Positions 1 to 6,208 of a stretch of DNA of 17,916 nucleotides are shown in pieces. Numbering within the stretch: position 1 is the first letter of the stretch; every line of letters starts with the position of its first letter. The notes beneath the pieces are model-generated. The model was not told the origin of the DNA. It did no database searches and saw only the letters and a program-made list of their open reading frames with translations. The stretch lies in NCBI GenBank assembly GCA_002439285.1, contig DJTQ01000380.1, positions 731 to 18,646 on the forward strand, read 5' to 3'. The translations under genes were made by a program, and so were the position numbers. Source of the stretch: Paenibacillaceae bacterium UBA6304 (GTDB lineage Bacteria > Bacillota > Bacilli > Paenibacillales > Paenibacillaceae).

Positions 1-1
1 G

Positions 2-57
2 TTGGTTCCAGATTTCTTGATCTTATAAAATCAGATTCAGTTGAAATCCGGAACCAA
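2..57. repeat. Long inverted repeat / hairpin at window edge
   Basis: Two 15-base arms, 2-16 (TTGGTTCCAGATTTC) and 43-57 (GAAATCCGGAACCAA), are inverted copies with one mismatch and a 26-base AT-rich loop. In minus-strand RNA the mismatch becomes a G-U wobble, so the whole stem pairs. Part of the loop (about 18-40) can extend the stem with a one-base bulge. There is no T-tract after the arm on the plus side, so it is not a typical terminator. The minus side cannot be judged because the window ends there. Confidence 0.6.
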
Positions 58-128
58 AGGCGAACCCTTCCGTTTCTTCGGAATCATTTTATTCCCTTGC
101 CTATTAAGCATTCTTTAGTTCATCTTCA

Positions 129-160
129 CAAAAAGAGCAGTACCGCAAGGGCACTGCTCT
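129..160 (-). terminator. Rho-independent terminator of the pspA operon
   Basis: AGAGCAGT (134-141) pairs with ACTGCTCT (153-160) around an 11-base loop. Read on the minus strand the stem is followed by TTTTT (130-134 complement, partly overlapping the stem). It lies 16 bases after the stop codon of the DUF4178 gene, as expected for the end of that transcript. Confidence 0.8.
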
Positions 161-175
161 AACTGCATAAATCCA

Positions 176-682
176 TTAACTTGCTCTGATTACCTTAACA
201 TCGGCAGAGATGATCTTCTCTCCCTCGTAGAGCATAAAGCGTCCGTTTTGCCATTCTATGCGCATCAGCGCAAAATCATCGGACTGGAACTGCCATACAT
301 ACTGTTCCCCTCCCTGCATGAAGGGAGTACGGCCGGCTACCGTTACCGAACCGACATATTCTTCATCCAGGTAATAGGTTCTTCCGTCCAGTTCCATCTC
401 GGAAGGAACCTCGTCGGGGGTATCGATCCGACCGTCGATCGGTCGATAGAGCTGGTACTGCAGAGTCTCCCGTTCCTCGATGAGCAGATAGCTGATCTTG
501 GCGCCGTCCTGCAGCGTCAGCACGACCGCGTTCCGGCCGCGGTTATGAACCCGTCCCGTCACTTCATAAGTGATGAGGGACACTTCGCACATATCTCCAG
601 GAGAGAGCGTCAACATACTCTTCTCGACCTGTGGCGGCTCCGGCTTTGCAAACAGGTTTCCGATTCTTTTCCAAACACTCAT
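176..682 (-). CDS. DUF4178 domain protein, second gene of the pspA operon
   Basis: This 168-residue soluble protein has no signal peptide or membrane segment. From about residue 25 to the end it looks like the DUF4178 family: an N-terminal SPGD stretch, a beta-rich centre with YYLDEEY, then a WQFQSDD...EWQNGRFMLYEGE pattern near the C-terminus. The family has no settled biochemical role. DUF4178 genes are often found beside pspA homologues and other membrane-stress genes in Firmicutes. Here it starts 40 bases after pspA with no terminator between, so both are probably made from one transcript. The start ATG at 680-682 follows a modest GCGAGG ribosome site about 11 bases upstream. The family call is from remembered pattern, not a search. 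Any role as a PspA partner is inference. Confidence 0.78.
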   Translation of the reverse strand: MSVWKRIGNLFAKPEPPQVEKSMLTLSPGDMCEVSLITYEVTGRVHNRGRNAVVLTLQDGAKISYLLIEERETLQYQLYRPIDGRIDTPDEVPSEMELDGRTYYLDEEYVGSVTVAGRTPFMQGGEQYVWQFQSDDFALMRIEWQNGRFMLYEGEKIISADVKVIRAS

Positions 683-722
683 GAGCTACATGGCCTCGCT
701 TTTCGTTCAATTCAAAGCGTTA

Positions 723-1394
723 TTACTTCTGATTATCGTATTGCTTCATCAATGCTGCCAGTTCATCCTCAACCGCCTGGTCCTTGCCGAGCTTATCGAA
801 TTCGTCATCCAGATCGGCCGCTTTCGAATTCAACTCGTTGCTTGCTTCCGCCTGAGCTTCCATTTGCATCATTTTCTCTTCCATACGCTTCAAGCCGCTA
901 GAAGCCGAATCCGAACTGAAGCCGGTCATCGCCTTGTTAATTTCGTTTTGGGCCTTTGCTGCGTTGTAACGGGCTACTAAAGTTTCCCGTTTATTTTTCA
1001 TTTCGGTGAGTTGTTTCCGCATTTCTTCAAGCTTAGCGCGTAGGTTATCCGCAGAAGCTTTATTTTGATCATAATTTGTTTTATACTCGTTCATTTTCGT
1101 TTCGGCGGCTTTCTTCTCTTCCAATGCACGACGGGCCAACTCTACGTTTTGTGCCTGGGCAGCGGTGTGAGCTTGCTGCGTGCGCTTAGCTACAAGGGCT
1201 TCCTGTTCTTCAAACAGCGCTTTGAATTTCTTCTCAATCGCGATTTGCGCGGCTACTGCCTTCTCGGCGTCTTCCAGATCTTCCGTCATATCACGGATAT
1301 ATTGATCCGTCATCTTGATTGGATCCTCTGCTTTATCAATCATCGCGTTAATATTGGACATGGTCAAATCACGTAATCTTTTAAAAATCGACAT
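723..1394 (-). CDS. pspA: PspA/IM30-family membrane stress protein
   Basis: This is a 223-residue, highly charged, almost entirely helical protein, close to the usual PspA/IM30/Vipp1 length (about 220-230). The N-terminus MSIFKRLRDLTMSNINAMID, then KAEDPIKM and a DQY motif, is the family signature. Residues 1-20 form the amphipathic helix that binds stressed membrane. Long coiled coil runs from about 25 to 145, and an acidic C-terminal helix contains EDELAALMKQYD. PspA proteins bind the inner face of the cytoplasmic membrane as ESCRT-III-like oligomers and limit leakage. The ribosome site GGGGAGG lies 8 bases before the ATG. A SigW-type promoter is 45-70 bases upstream, matching known SigW control of B. 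subtilis pspA. The DUF4178 gene follows in the same operon. LiaH is the other paralogue type, but the SigW promoter and the absence of lia genes favour PspA. Confidence 0.93.
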   Translation of the reverse strand: MSIFKRLRDLTMSNINAMIDKAEDPIKMTDQYIRDMTEDLEDAEKAVAAQIAIEKKFKALFEEQEALVAKRTQQAHTAAQAQNVELARRALEEKKAAETKMNEYKTNYDQNKASADNLRAKLEEMRKQLTEMKNKRETLVARYNAAKAQNEINKAMTGFSSDSASSGLKRMEEKMMQMEAQAEASNELNSKAADLDDEFDKLGKDQAVEDELAALMKQYDNQK

Positions 1395-1438
1395 GGTTTA
1401 GTTGCCTCCCCTAAAATTTTAACTTCTTGATAAATGTT

Positions 1439-1464
1439 TACGTATCGTTTGATTCAAGGTTTCA
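1439..1464 (-). promoter_or_regulatory. SigW-type (ECF) promoter of pspA
   Basis: On the minus strand TGAAAC (1459-1464) is followed by exactly 16 bases and then CGTA (1439-1442). This equals the consensus of B. subtilis SigW promoters (TGAAAC-N16-CGTA). The predicted start is near 1432, giving a leader of about 37 bases that contains the GGGGAGG ribosome site. SigW responds to membrane-active antimicrobials and alkaline shock in Bacillus; control by SigW here is inference. Confidence 0.82.
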
Positions 1465-1490
1465 TCGTTTTTAAATTTTTTTTTGCTAAA

Positions 1491-1513
1491 CAAAAACACG
1501 CCTTGGGGCGTGC
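1491..1513 (-). terminator. Terminator after the CAP-domain gene
   Basis: CACGCC (1497-1502), loop TTGG, GGCGTG (1507-1512). On the minus strand the hairpin is followed by TTTTTG. It is 44 bases after the stop of the CAP-domain gene and just upstream of the SigW promoter, so it insulates pspA from read-through. Confidence 0.75.
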
Positions 1514-1555
1514 TTTGCTTATGCTTTCTGTCTTGAATTAACTGCTTAAGTTATC

Positions 1556-2077
1556 TCATTCCTTAGTACCGATAAACTCTTGAACCCAGTACCCGTTATA
1601 ATAACCGACGCCAATGAGATTGTAATGTTTATTCAGAATATTAGCCTTGTGGCCCGGACTATTCATCCAGTCTTCCACAACTTCCTTCGCGGTTCTTTGG
1701 CCCATGGCGATATTCTCGCCCGCATAACGGTAGGTAATGTTAAACGCATCCATCATGTCAAACGGCGAACCGTAATTAGGTGAGTTGTGATTGAAATACT
1801 TGTGTTTAAACATGTCAATTGCTTTGGTTTTTGCCATTTTCGTTAAATTAGTGTGTACAGTAAGCGGCTTTAATCCGGCTGCCGCCCGTTCTTTGTTGAC
1901 CAACGCGACTACTTCATCTGCCCGCTGGGTCTGAATTTTCGCATAAACTGCTCCTATTTGTTTGGATGAAGCCGCACTTGCCGTTCCCGGCATGGCCGGT
2001 ACCAGCATCAAAGATCCTGCCAAGACGGAGAGGGCCAGGCCAGCAGAAAATCGTCTTAAATGAGTCTTCTTAATCAT
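1556..2077 (-). CDS. Secreted CAP-domain (SCP/PR1, YkwD-like) protein
   Basis: The 173-residue product has a clear Sec signal peptide: basic KKTHLRR, a hydrophobic core at about 11-28, and an ASA cleavage site near residue 35. After a short linker, residues 55-170 form a single CAP domain. Expected family residues are visible: His97 in YFNHNS, Glu121 in AGENIAMG, His143 in SPGHKANIL, and Glu167 near the end. This is the extracellular bacterial CAP form, as in B. subtilis YkwD and the C-terminal part of YlbC. Its exact activity is not settled. No LysM or SLH wall-binding domain is present, so it may be released or loosely held. Ribosome site AAGGAGGAG is 7 bases before the ATG. It looks like a single-gene unit, with terminators on both sides (2186-2220 ends the upstream mgl operon). 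Confidence 0.9.
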   Translation of the reverse strand: MIKKTHLRRFSAGLALSVLAGSLMLVPAMPGTASAASSKQIGAVYAKIQTQRADEVVALVNKERAAAGLKPLTVHTNLTKMAKTKAIDMFKHKYFNHNSPNYGSPFDMMDAFNITYRYAGENIAMGQRTAKEVVEDWMNSPGHKANILNKHYNLIGVGYYNGYWVQEFIGTKE

Positions 2078-2185
2078 CGACGTTTCTCCTCCTTAGTCAG
2101 ATGATTCAGCAAAAAATGAGTTCCTTGTCACATTTTAACATGTTCCACGCCGCTATGCTTGAGAAATTAATGGAAAACTGGAAAT

Positions 2186-2220
2186 AAAAAAAGAGCTGAA
2201 CCCCAAGTGGGGACAGCCTT
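2186..2220 (-). terminator. Terminator of the mglBAC operon
   Basis: A stem built from GCTG (2195-2198) with CAGC (2214-2217) and CCCC (2201-2204) with GGGG (2209-2212), with a small internal loop. On the minus strand it is followed by a run of seven T (2186-2192). It sits about 20 bases after the mglC stop. Confidence 0.85.
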
Positions 2221-2240
2221 TCTTAAGGATAAAAAGGACT

Positions 2241-3248
2241 TTACTTTTTAGTAGCGTATTTCCGCATGTCGAAAGCTACCGCAGCAACGATGATCGCGCC
2301 TTTAATGATCTGCTGCCAGTAAGGGCCCACTCCGACAAAAGTCAACCCGTAGTTAATCACTGTAAAGATCAGGACGCCAGCCATGACGCCCGGAACCGTA
2401 CCGATCCCGCCTGTCGTGGATACGCCGCCGACCACGCAGGCCGCGATCGCATCAAGCTCGTACATATTTCCGTAGTTATTGGTGGCGCCGCCGGTTCTGG
2501 CGGCTTCAAGGACGCCGGCTAACCCGTATAGCGCTCCAGCAATTGAGTAGATCAGAATTAAATATTTGGTTACGTTGATCCCGGATACTTTCGCGGCCTG
2601 TTCGTTGCCGCCAATGGCGTACATGTTCTTGCCGAGCCGTGTTTTATTAAACATAACCCACACGATGAGAGAAACGGCTATCGCAATGAGTACAATGTAA
2701 TGGAGCTTAAATTCTCCGATGTGAAGGAAGCCTGACCCCAGGTCCGTGAAATCCTTACGTAATCCGCCGATCGGCTGCGACTGGTTAGGATCCATATCGA
2801 AATACAAAGAGTTGATGCCGTAAATCGCGACCATGGTACCGAGCGTGGCGATAAACGGAGGAACTTTGAATTTGGAGACGATAATTCCGTTAATCATACC
2901 GAAGATTAAACCTACAACGATTGCAATAACAATAGGTACGATCATCCATAGATGCGGAAGATCCGGGAAGAATCGCCGTGCATACTCTTCCGTTTGTAAC
3001 ATGGATGCCGATATAACTGCGGTTAACCCGACCATCCGTCCGGCCGACAAATCGGTCCCTCCGGTAATTAGAATGAATGCCACGCCAAGCGCGATAATCA
3101 CCCGGGTTGACGACTGGAGCAATATATCCTGAAGCGTATTTAGCCCGATAAAACTCGGCTCGTACACGGCGATCCCGATAACGAGTACCGCGAGCACAAT
3201 ATAGATCGCATTTTCAGTCACAAAATTCTGCATTCTTTTGGTATTCAT
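2241..3248 (-). CDS. mglC: Galactose/methyl-galactoside ABC transporter permease MglC
   Basis: The 335-residue, strongly hydrophobic protein has about eight to ten membrane segments and belongs to the BPD_transp_2 (RbsC/MglC) permease family. The segment GGTDLSAGRMVGLTA (about residues 62-76) closely resembles E. coli MglC, which has a GTDLSAGR motif, rather than RbsC. Length is also close to E. coli MglC (336). The cytoplasmic loop GGNEQAAKVSGINV (about 213-226) is the coupling region that contacts the ATPase. Two copies would form the channel for sugar delivered by MglB, powered by MglA. Ribosome site AAGGAGGAG is 6 bases before the ATG. It starts 24 bases after mglA ends, so it is the last gene of the mglBAC operon, and a terminator follows. 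Related sugars such as glucose or xylose cannot be excluded from the permease alone. Confidence 0.92.
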   Translation of the reverse strand: MNTKRMQNFVTENAIYIVLAVLVIGIAVYEPSFIGLNTLQDILLQSSTRVIIALGVAFILITGGTDLSAGRMVGLTAVISASMLQTEEYARRFFPDLPHLWMIVPIVIAIVVGLIFGMINGIIVSKFKVPPFIATLGTMVAIYGINSLYFDMDPNQSQPIGGLRKDFTDLGSGFLHIGEFKLHYIVLIAIAVSLIVWVMFNKTRLGKNMYAIGGNEQAAKVSGINVTKYLILIYSIAGALYGLAGVLEAARTGGATNNYGNMYELDAIAACVVGGVSTTGGIGTVPGVMAGVLIFTVINYGLTFVGVGPYWQQIIKGAIIVAAVAFDMRKYATKK

Positions 3249-3272
3249 GATTTTCTCCTCCTTCTCTTCACC

Positions 3273-4784
3273 TTAATGCTGAGCAGCCAGACGCATAATT
3301 TCTTCTTCCGAAGTCTCGGCTCCATCTAATATCCCTGTCAGTCGGCCTTCGGACATGACCATCACGCGGTCGGACATGCCAAGCAGTTCCGGCATTTCGG
3401 ATGAAATCATGATGATGCTCTTCCCTTGTTGCGCCAAATCCACGATGAGAGAATAGATCTCGTATTTTGCACCAACATCAATCCCTCGAGTCGGTTCGTC
3501 CAGCAGCAAAATCTCCGGTTCAGTAAGCAGCCATCGTGCTAGCAGTACCTTCTGCTGATTCCCGCCTGACAAATTCATGATCAGCGTCTTTGGCGATGGG
3601 GTTTTCGTTCGCAGTTTCTCGATCATTTTGTTCACTTCTTCCTTTTTACGGCGCTCATTCAGAAGAAGATAAGGCGTCACATAACGGTTCATATTCGCAA
3701 TCGCGGCATTCTCATGCACGGACAGTACCGGAAAAATCCCCGTCGTCCGGCGTTCCTCCGTTAGCAGAGCCATCCCGTTCCGTTTGGCGTCCCCGGCATT
3801 TTTGATTTTCACCTCTTTACCGTTAATCGAAATACTTCCGGAATGAATTTCGCGAAGCCCGAACAAAGCTTCAATTAATTCGGTTCGCTGAGCGCCGACC
3901 AAACCGCCCACTCCGAGAATTTCGCCCTTACGAAGCTCGAAAGAGACATTCTTGAACGATTTCGGATCCGGTGAGGTCAAGTCATCCACCTTCATAACTA
4001 CACCGTTCGGCACATTGTGCCGGTCCGGGAACCGTTGCGTCAAATCCCGCCCGACCATTTTGGAAATAATGAGATCTGTCGTCATATCAATCGCCGGCCA
4101 GGTTCCGATTTTTTTCCCGTCCCGCATGATCGTTACGTCGTCGGAGATACGCAGGATTTCTTCCATCTTGTGAGAAATATAAATGATTGCCACGCCACGT
4201 TTCTTCAGGTCATTGATAATTCGAAACAGATGCTCCACTTCTACACTGGTTAATGAAGAAGTAGGTTCGTCCATGACAATGATTTGCGAATGAAATGAAA
4301 CCGCTTTTGCAATTTCGATGGATTGAATTTTGGAAACGGACAATTTCCCCACCAGTGTATCCGGACTTAAATCGATATCCAATTGTTTAAACAGCTCTTC
4401 CGTATCCCGGTACATCTTACCGTGATTCACGAGTTTGAAAGGGCCCCACCCCATCATCGGGAATCGGCCGAGCCATATATTTTCCATAATATTGCGGAAC
4501 GGCACGGGATGCAGCTCCTGATGAATCATCGAAACTCCTAGCCCTAGCGCATCGCTGGAATTATTGATTTCGACTTTTTGACCGTCTAAATAAATTTCTC
4601 CGCCGTCGGGTTTATAGATGCCGAACAGGCATTTCATCAATGTTGATTTTCCCGCGCCGTTTTCGCCCATAAGTGCGTGTACAGTACCGGGTCTAACCTG
4701 CAAGGTTACTCCATCCAGCGCTTTGACGCCGGGGAATTCTTTGGAGATGTCCTTCATCTCCAGCGCATACTTCTCTTCGATCAA
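3273..4784 (-). CDS. mglA: Galactose/methyl-galactoside ABC transporter ATPase MglA
   Basis: This is a tandem ATPase of the RbsA/MglA family with two nucleotide-binding domains, cytoplasmic, driving import through MglC. The first has Walker A GENGAGKST (about residues 40-48), the variant signature LSVSKIQ and Walker B IIVMDEPTSSL. The second has a degenerate Walker A (GLVGAQRTE), a good LSGGNQQKV signature and LLLDEPTRGID. This asymmetry is normal for the family. Start choice: an ATG at 4842-4844 with an AAGGA site gives 523 residues, but its first 20 (MWRERCCAS...) look non-conserved. A TTG at 4782-4784, eight bases after GGGGGG, gives 503 residues beginning MIEEKYALEMKDISKEFPGV, which fits family length (about 500-506). 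I prefer TTG but cannot prove it. A 104-164 base gap with hairpins separates it from mglB. Confidence 0.9.
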   Translation of the reverse strand: MIEEKYALEMKDISKEFPGVKALDGVTLQVRPGTVHALMGENGAGKSTLMKCLFGIYKPDGGEIYLDGQKVEINNSSDALGLGVSMIHQELHPVPFRNIMENIWLGRFPMMGWGPFKLVNHGKMYRDTEELFKQLDIDLSPDTLVGKLSVSKIQSIEIAKAVSFHSQIIVMDEPTSSLTSVEVEHLFRIINDLKKRGVAIIYISHKMEEILRISDDVTIMRDGKKIGTWPAIDMTTDLIISKMVGRDLTQRFPDRHNVPNGVVMKVDDLTSPDPKSFKNVSFELRKGEILGVGGLVGAQRTELIEALFGLREIHSGSISINGKEVKIKNAGDAKRNGMALLTEERRTTGIFPVLSVHENAAIANMNRYVTPYLLLNERRKKEEVNKMIEKLRTKTPSPKTLIMNLSGGNQQKVLLARWLLTEPEILLLDEPTRGIDVGAKYEIYSLIVDLAQQGKSIIMISSEMPELLGMSDRVMVMSEGRLTGILDGAETSEEEIMRLAAQH

Positions 4785-4858
4785 AAGTTTCGCCCCCCAA
4801 TCTGTTCTATTCCTAAAAGAGGCACAGCAGCGTTCCCTCCACATCTCTATCCTTCAAG

Positions 4859-4904
4859 CCATTCATATGAATGGGAGGTCCGCCCCCTCAGGTTCGAACC
4901 TCCC
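4859..4904 (-). promoter_or_regulatory. Palindrome and hairpin in the mglB-mglA gap
   Basis: A perfect 16-base palindrome CCATTCATATGAATGG (4859-4874) overlaps the foot of a larger hairpin in which GGGAGGT (4873-4879) pairs with ACCTCCC (4898-4904) across an 18-base loop. The two share bases 4873-4874, so they cannot both form fully. There is no T-tract. Structures here often protect the 3' end of binding-protein mRNA, or restrain downstream expression so that the binding protein is made in excess. That role is inference. Confidence 0.5.
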
Positions 4905-4931
4905 ACGCTTGACCTGCTTATGAGAAGTCCT

Positions 4932-4945
4932 GCTGCGTCCGCAGC
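4932..4945 (-). promoter_or_regulatory. Small hairpin just after the mglB stop codon
   Basis: GCTGC (4932-4936) and GCAGC (4941-4945) pair around a 4-base loop, starting 3 bases after the mglB stop codon. No T-tract follows, so it is more likely an mRNA 3'-end stabiliser than a terminator. Confidence 0.4.
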
Positions 4946-4948
4946 GGC

Positions 4949-5977
4949 TTATTTAAAATCGGCTGCGTTATCTTTCGTTACTTTTTGGTAAGGAATCCAA
5001 ACATATTGATTGTCCGTAATTTCGAAGCCTACGCTATCTTTATTGATTTCGCTGCCTTTTGCCAGCAAGGATGCCAGCGTAACTGCGGCTTTACCTTGGT
5101 TCTCGGCATCGTTAAGCACCGTGCCCAGCATAGTCCCTTGCTCCAACGCTTGAAGAGCTGGTGCAGTAGCATCTACGCCGACAACCGGCATAAATTTGTC
5201 GCCCGCAAAATATCCGGAGGCTTTCAGGGCTTCGATGGCACCCAAAGCCATGTCGTCATTGTTGGCGAATACGGCTTCAATTTTGTCGCCATTGGCTGCA
5301 AGGAACGCGGCCATCTTCTCTTGACCTTTTACGCGGTCCCACATCGCCGTATCTTCAGCTACTTTTTCCACCTTGATTCCCGCATCTTCAACCGCTTGAA
5401 CGGAATATTGCGTGCGAAGCTCGGCATCCTGGTGGCCCGGCTCGCCTTTCAGCATGACGTATTGGAGAACGCCGTCGCCGTTTTTATCGGCCGTTGGATT
5501 GGCCTTCCAGTAATCGACGATAATTTGGCCGGACAAGGTCCCTGATTCTTCCGCTTTAGCACCGACATAGTACACTTTATCCCATTTCTTCATGTCTTCC
5601 GGAAGCGGTTCACGGTTAAGGAACACAACCGGGGTATCTTTTCCTTTGGCTTTATCGATAATGACTCCAGCCGCCGTACGGTCAACCGGGTTAATGATCA
5701 ACGAGTTGGTTTTCTTCGTCAGGAACAAGTCGATTTTATCGTTCTGGGTGGGCTGAGAATTTTGGCTATCGACAATGTCGACTTTGGCGATCCCGCTTGC
5801 GTTTTTCTCGATGGAATTCCGTACACCGGTCATGAAAGTATCATCAAACTTGTAAATCGCCACGCCTACCTTCGGCTCACCGCTTCCCCCGCTTTCCTTG
5901 TTTCCGCCGCTGGAGCAGCCAGCCATCGTGGCCCCGAGCAATGCTGCAGCTAATAATGCCGTACCGACTTTTTTCAT
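4949..5977 (-). CDS. mglB: Galactose/glucose-binding lipoprotein MglB
   Basis: The 342-residue substrate-binding lipoprotein has a signal peptide with lipobox TMAGC (Cys21), followed by a Ser/Gly-rich tether. The rest is a periplasmic-binding type I fold. Several stretches closely match E. coli MglB: LKGEPGHQDAE, DTAMWD, ANNDDMALGAIEALK, GTVLNDAENQ, and VTKDNAADF near the end. The segment DKNGDGVLQY (about 164-173) matches the EF-hand-like calcium loop typical of galactose-binding proteins and absent from RbsB, which makes the sugar assignment stronger. It would capture galactose, methyl-galactoside or glucose outside the membrane and hand it to MglC/MglA. Ribosome site AGGAGGT is 7 bases before the ATG. 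It is the first gene of the operon, directly behind a promoter with cre and tandem-repeat elements. Confidence 0.94.
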   Translation of the reverse strand: MKKVGTALLAAALLGATMAGCSSGGNKESGGSGEPKVGVAIYKFDDTFMTGVRNSIEKNASGIAKVDIVDSQNSQPTQNDKIDLFLTKKTNSLIINPVDRTAAGVIIDKAKGKDTPVVFLNREPLPEDMKKWDKVYYVGAKAEESGTLSGQIIVDYWKANPTADKNGDGVLQYVMLKGEPGHQDAELRTQYSVQAVEDAGIKVEKVAEDTAMWDRVKGQEKMAAFLAANGDKIEAVFANNDDMALGAIEALKASGYFAGDKFMPVVGVDATAPALQALEQGTMLGTVLNDAENQGKAAVTLASLLAKGSEINKDSVGFEITDNQYVWIPYQKVTKDNAADFK

Positions 5978-6022
5978 CTTTTTGACCTCCTGAACTGATT
6001 TTCGTTATCTTTGATCTCCTAG

Positions 6023-6036
6023 TGGATACGTTTTCA
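6023..6036 (-). promoter_or_regulatory. cre-like (CcpA) site at mglB promoter
   Basis: On the minus strand TGAAAACGTATCCA matches the catabolite-response consensus TGWAARCGYTWNCW at 13 of 14 positions. It begins inside the -10 box and covers the predicted transcription start, where CcpA binding normally represses. Carbon catabolite repression of the sugar importer is the expected outcome. Confidence 0.72.
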
Positions 6037-6064
6037 TTATGACTTGATTTCTCAGGTTTGCGAA
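6036..6064 (-). promoter_or_regulatory. SigA-type promoter of mglBAC
   Basis: On the minus strand TTCGCA (-35, 6059-6064; 4 of 6 to consensus), 17-base spacer, CATAAT (-10, 6036-6041; 5 of 6). The weak -35 box fits a promoter that needs an activator. The predicted start is near 6029, giving a leader of about 50 bases to the mglB ATG. Confidence 0.68.
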
Positions 6065-6100
6065 CTAAATATTCTGAGATGTTCTATGAAAATTCTGATG
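6065..6100 (-). promoter_or_regulatory. Tandem direct repeat, probable activator site upstream of mglB
   Basis: The core (A)AWATTCTGA (plus-strand reading) occurs at 6068-6077 and 6089-6098, identical at 9 of 10 positions and exactly 21 bases apart. On the minus strand the copies read ACATC-A-TCAGAATTTTCATAG and ACATC-TCAGAATATTTAG. The nearer copy ends a few bases from the -35 box. Two half-sites two helical turns apart and abutting -35 is the arrangement used by AraC-type activators, such as the YesN-like regulator encoded at 9915-11582. The link to that protein is inference. Confidence 0.55.
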
Positions 6101-6121
6101 ATGTTATTTTGATAATTTCAC

Positions 6122-6147
6122 AAAAAAAAAAAAACGCCTACCGGCGT
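6122..6147 (-). terminator. Terminator after the MBL-fold hydrolase gene
   Basis: ACGCC (6134-6138), loop TACC, GGCGT (6143-6147). On the minus strand it is followed by 13 consecutive T (6122-6134 complement). It lies about 60 bases after the hydrolase stop and separates that gene from the mgl promoter region. Confidence 0.85.
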
Positions 6148-6208
6148 CTTTTGGGTTCGGACTTCTACGTTTGTGCGTGATGAGGGATGGGTAAATCTGT
6201 GCTATACT

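Noticed and set aside
68..83. Small TTCCG...CGGAA hairpin as a plus-strand terminator
   Set aside because: Only five pairs, a weak downstream T-run, and no plus-strand gene is visible upstream in the window.
248..901. Plus-strand open frame of about 217 codons
   Set aside because: It runs antisense across the DUF4178 gene and the end of pspA, both of which have good family or operon support; no ribosome site or recognisable protein pattern.
3273..4784. Degenerate Walker A in the second MglA domain as a sign of gene decay
   Set aside because: GLVGAQRTE-type loops are normal in RbsA/MglA second domains, as in E. coli MglA.
4880..4904. GGTTCGAACC resembling a tRNA T-loop
   Set aside because: It is a short palindrome within a hairpin between mglB and mglA; no acceptor, D or anticodon arms can be built around it on either strand.
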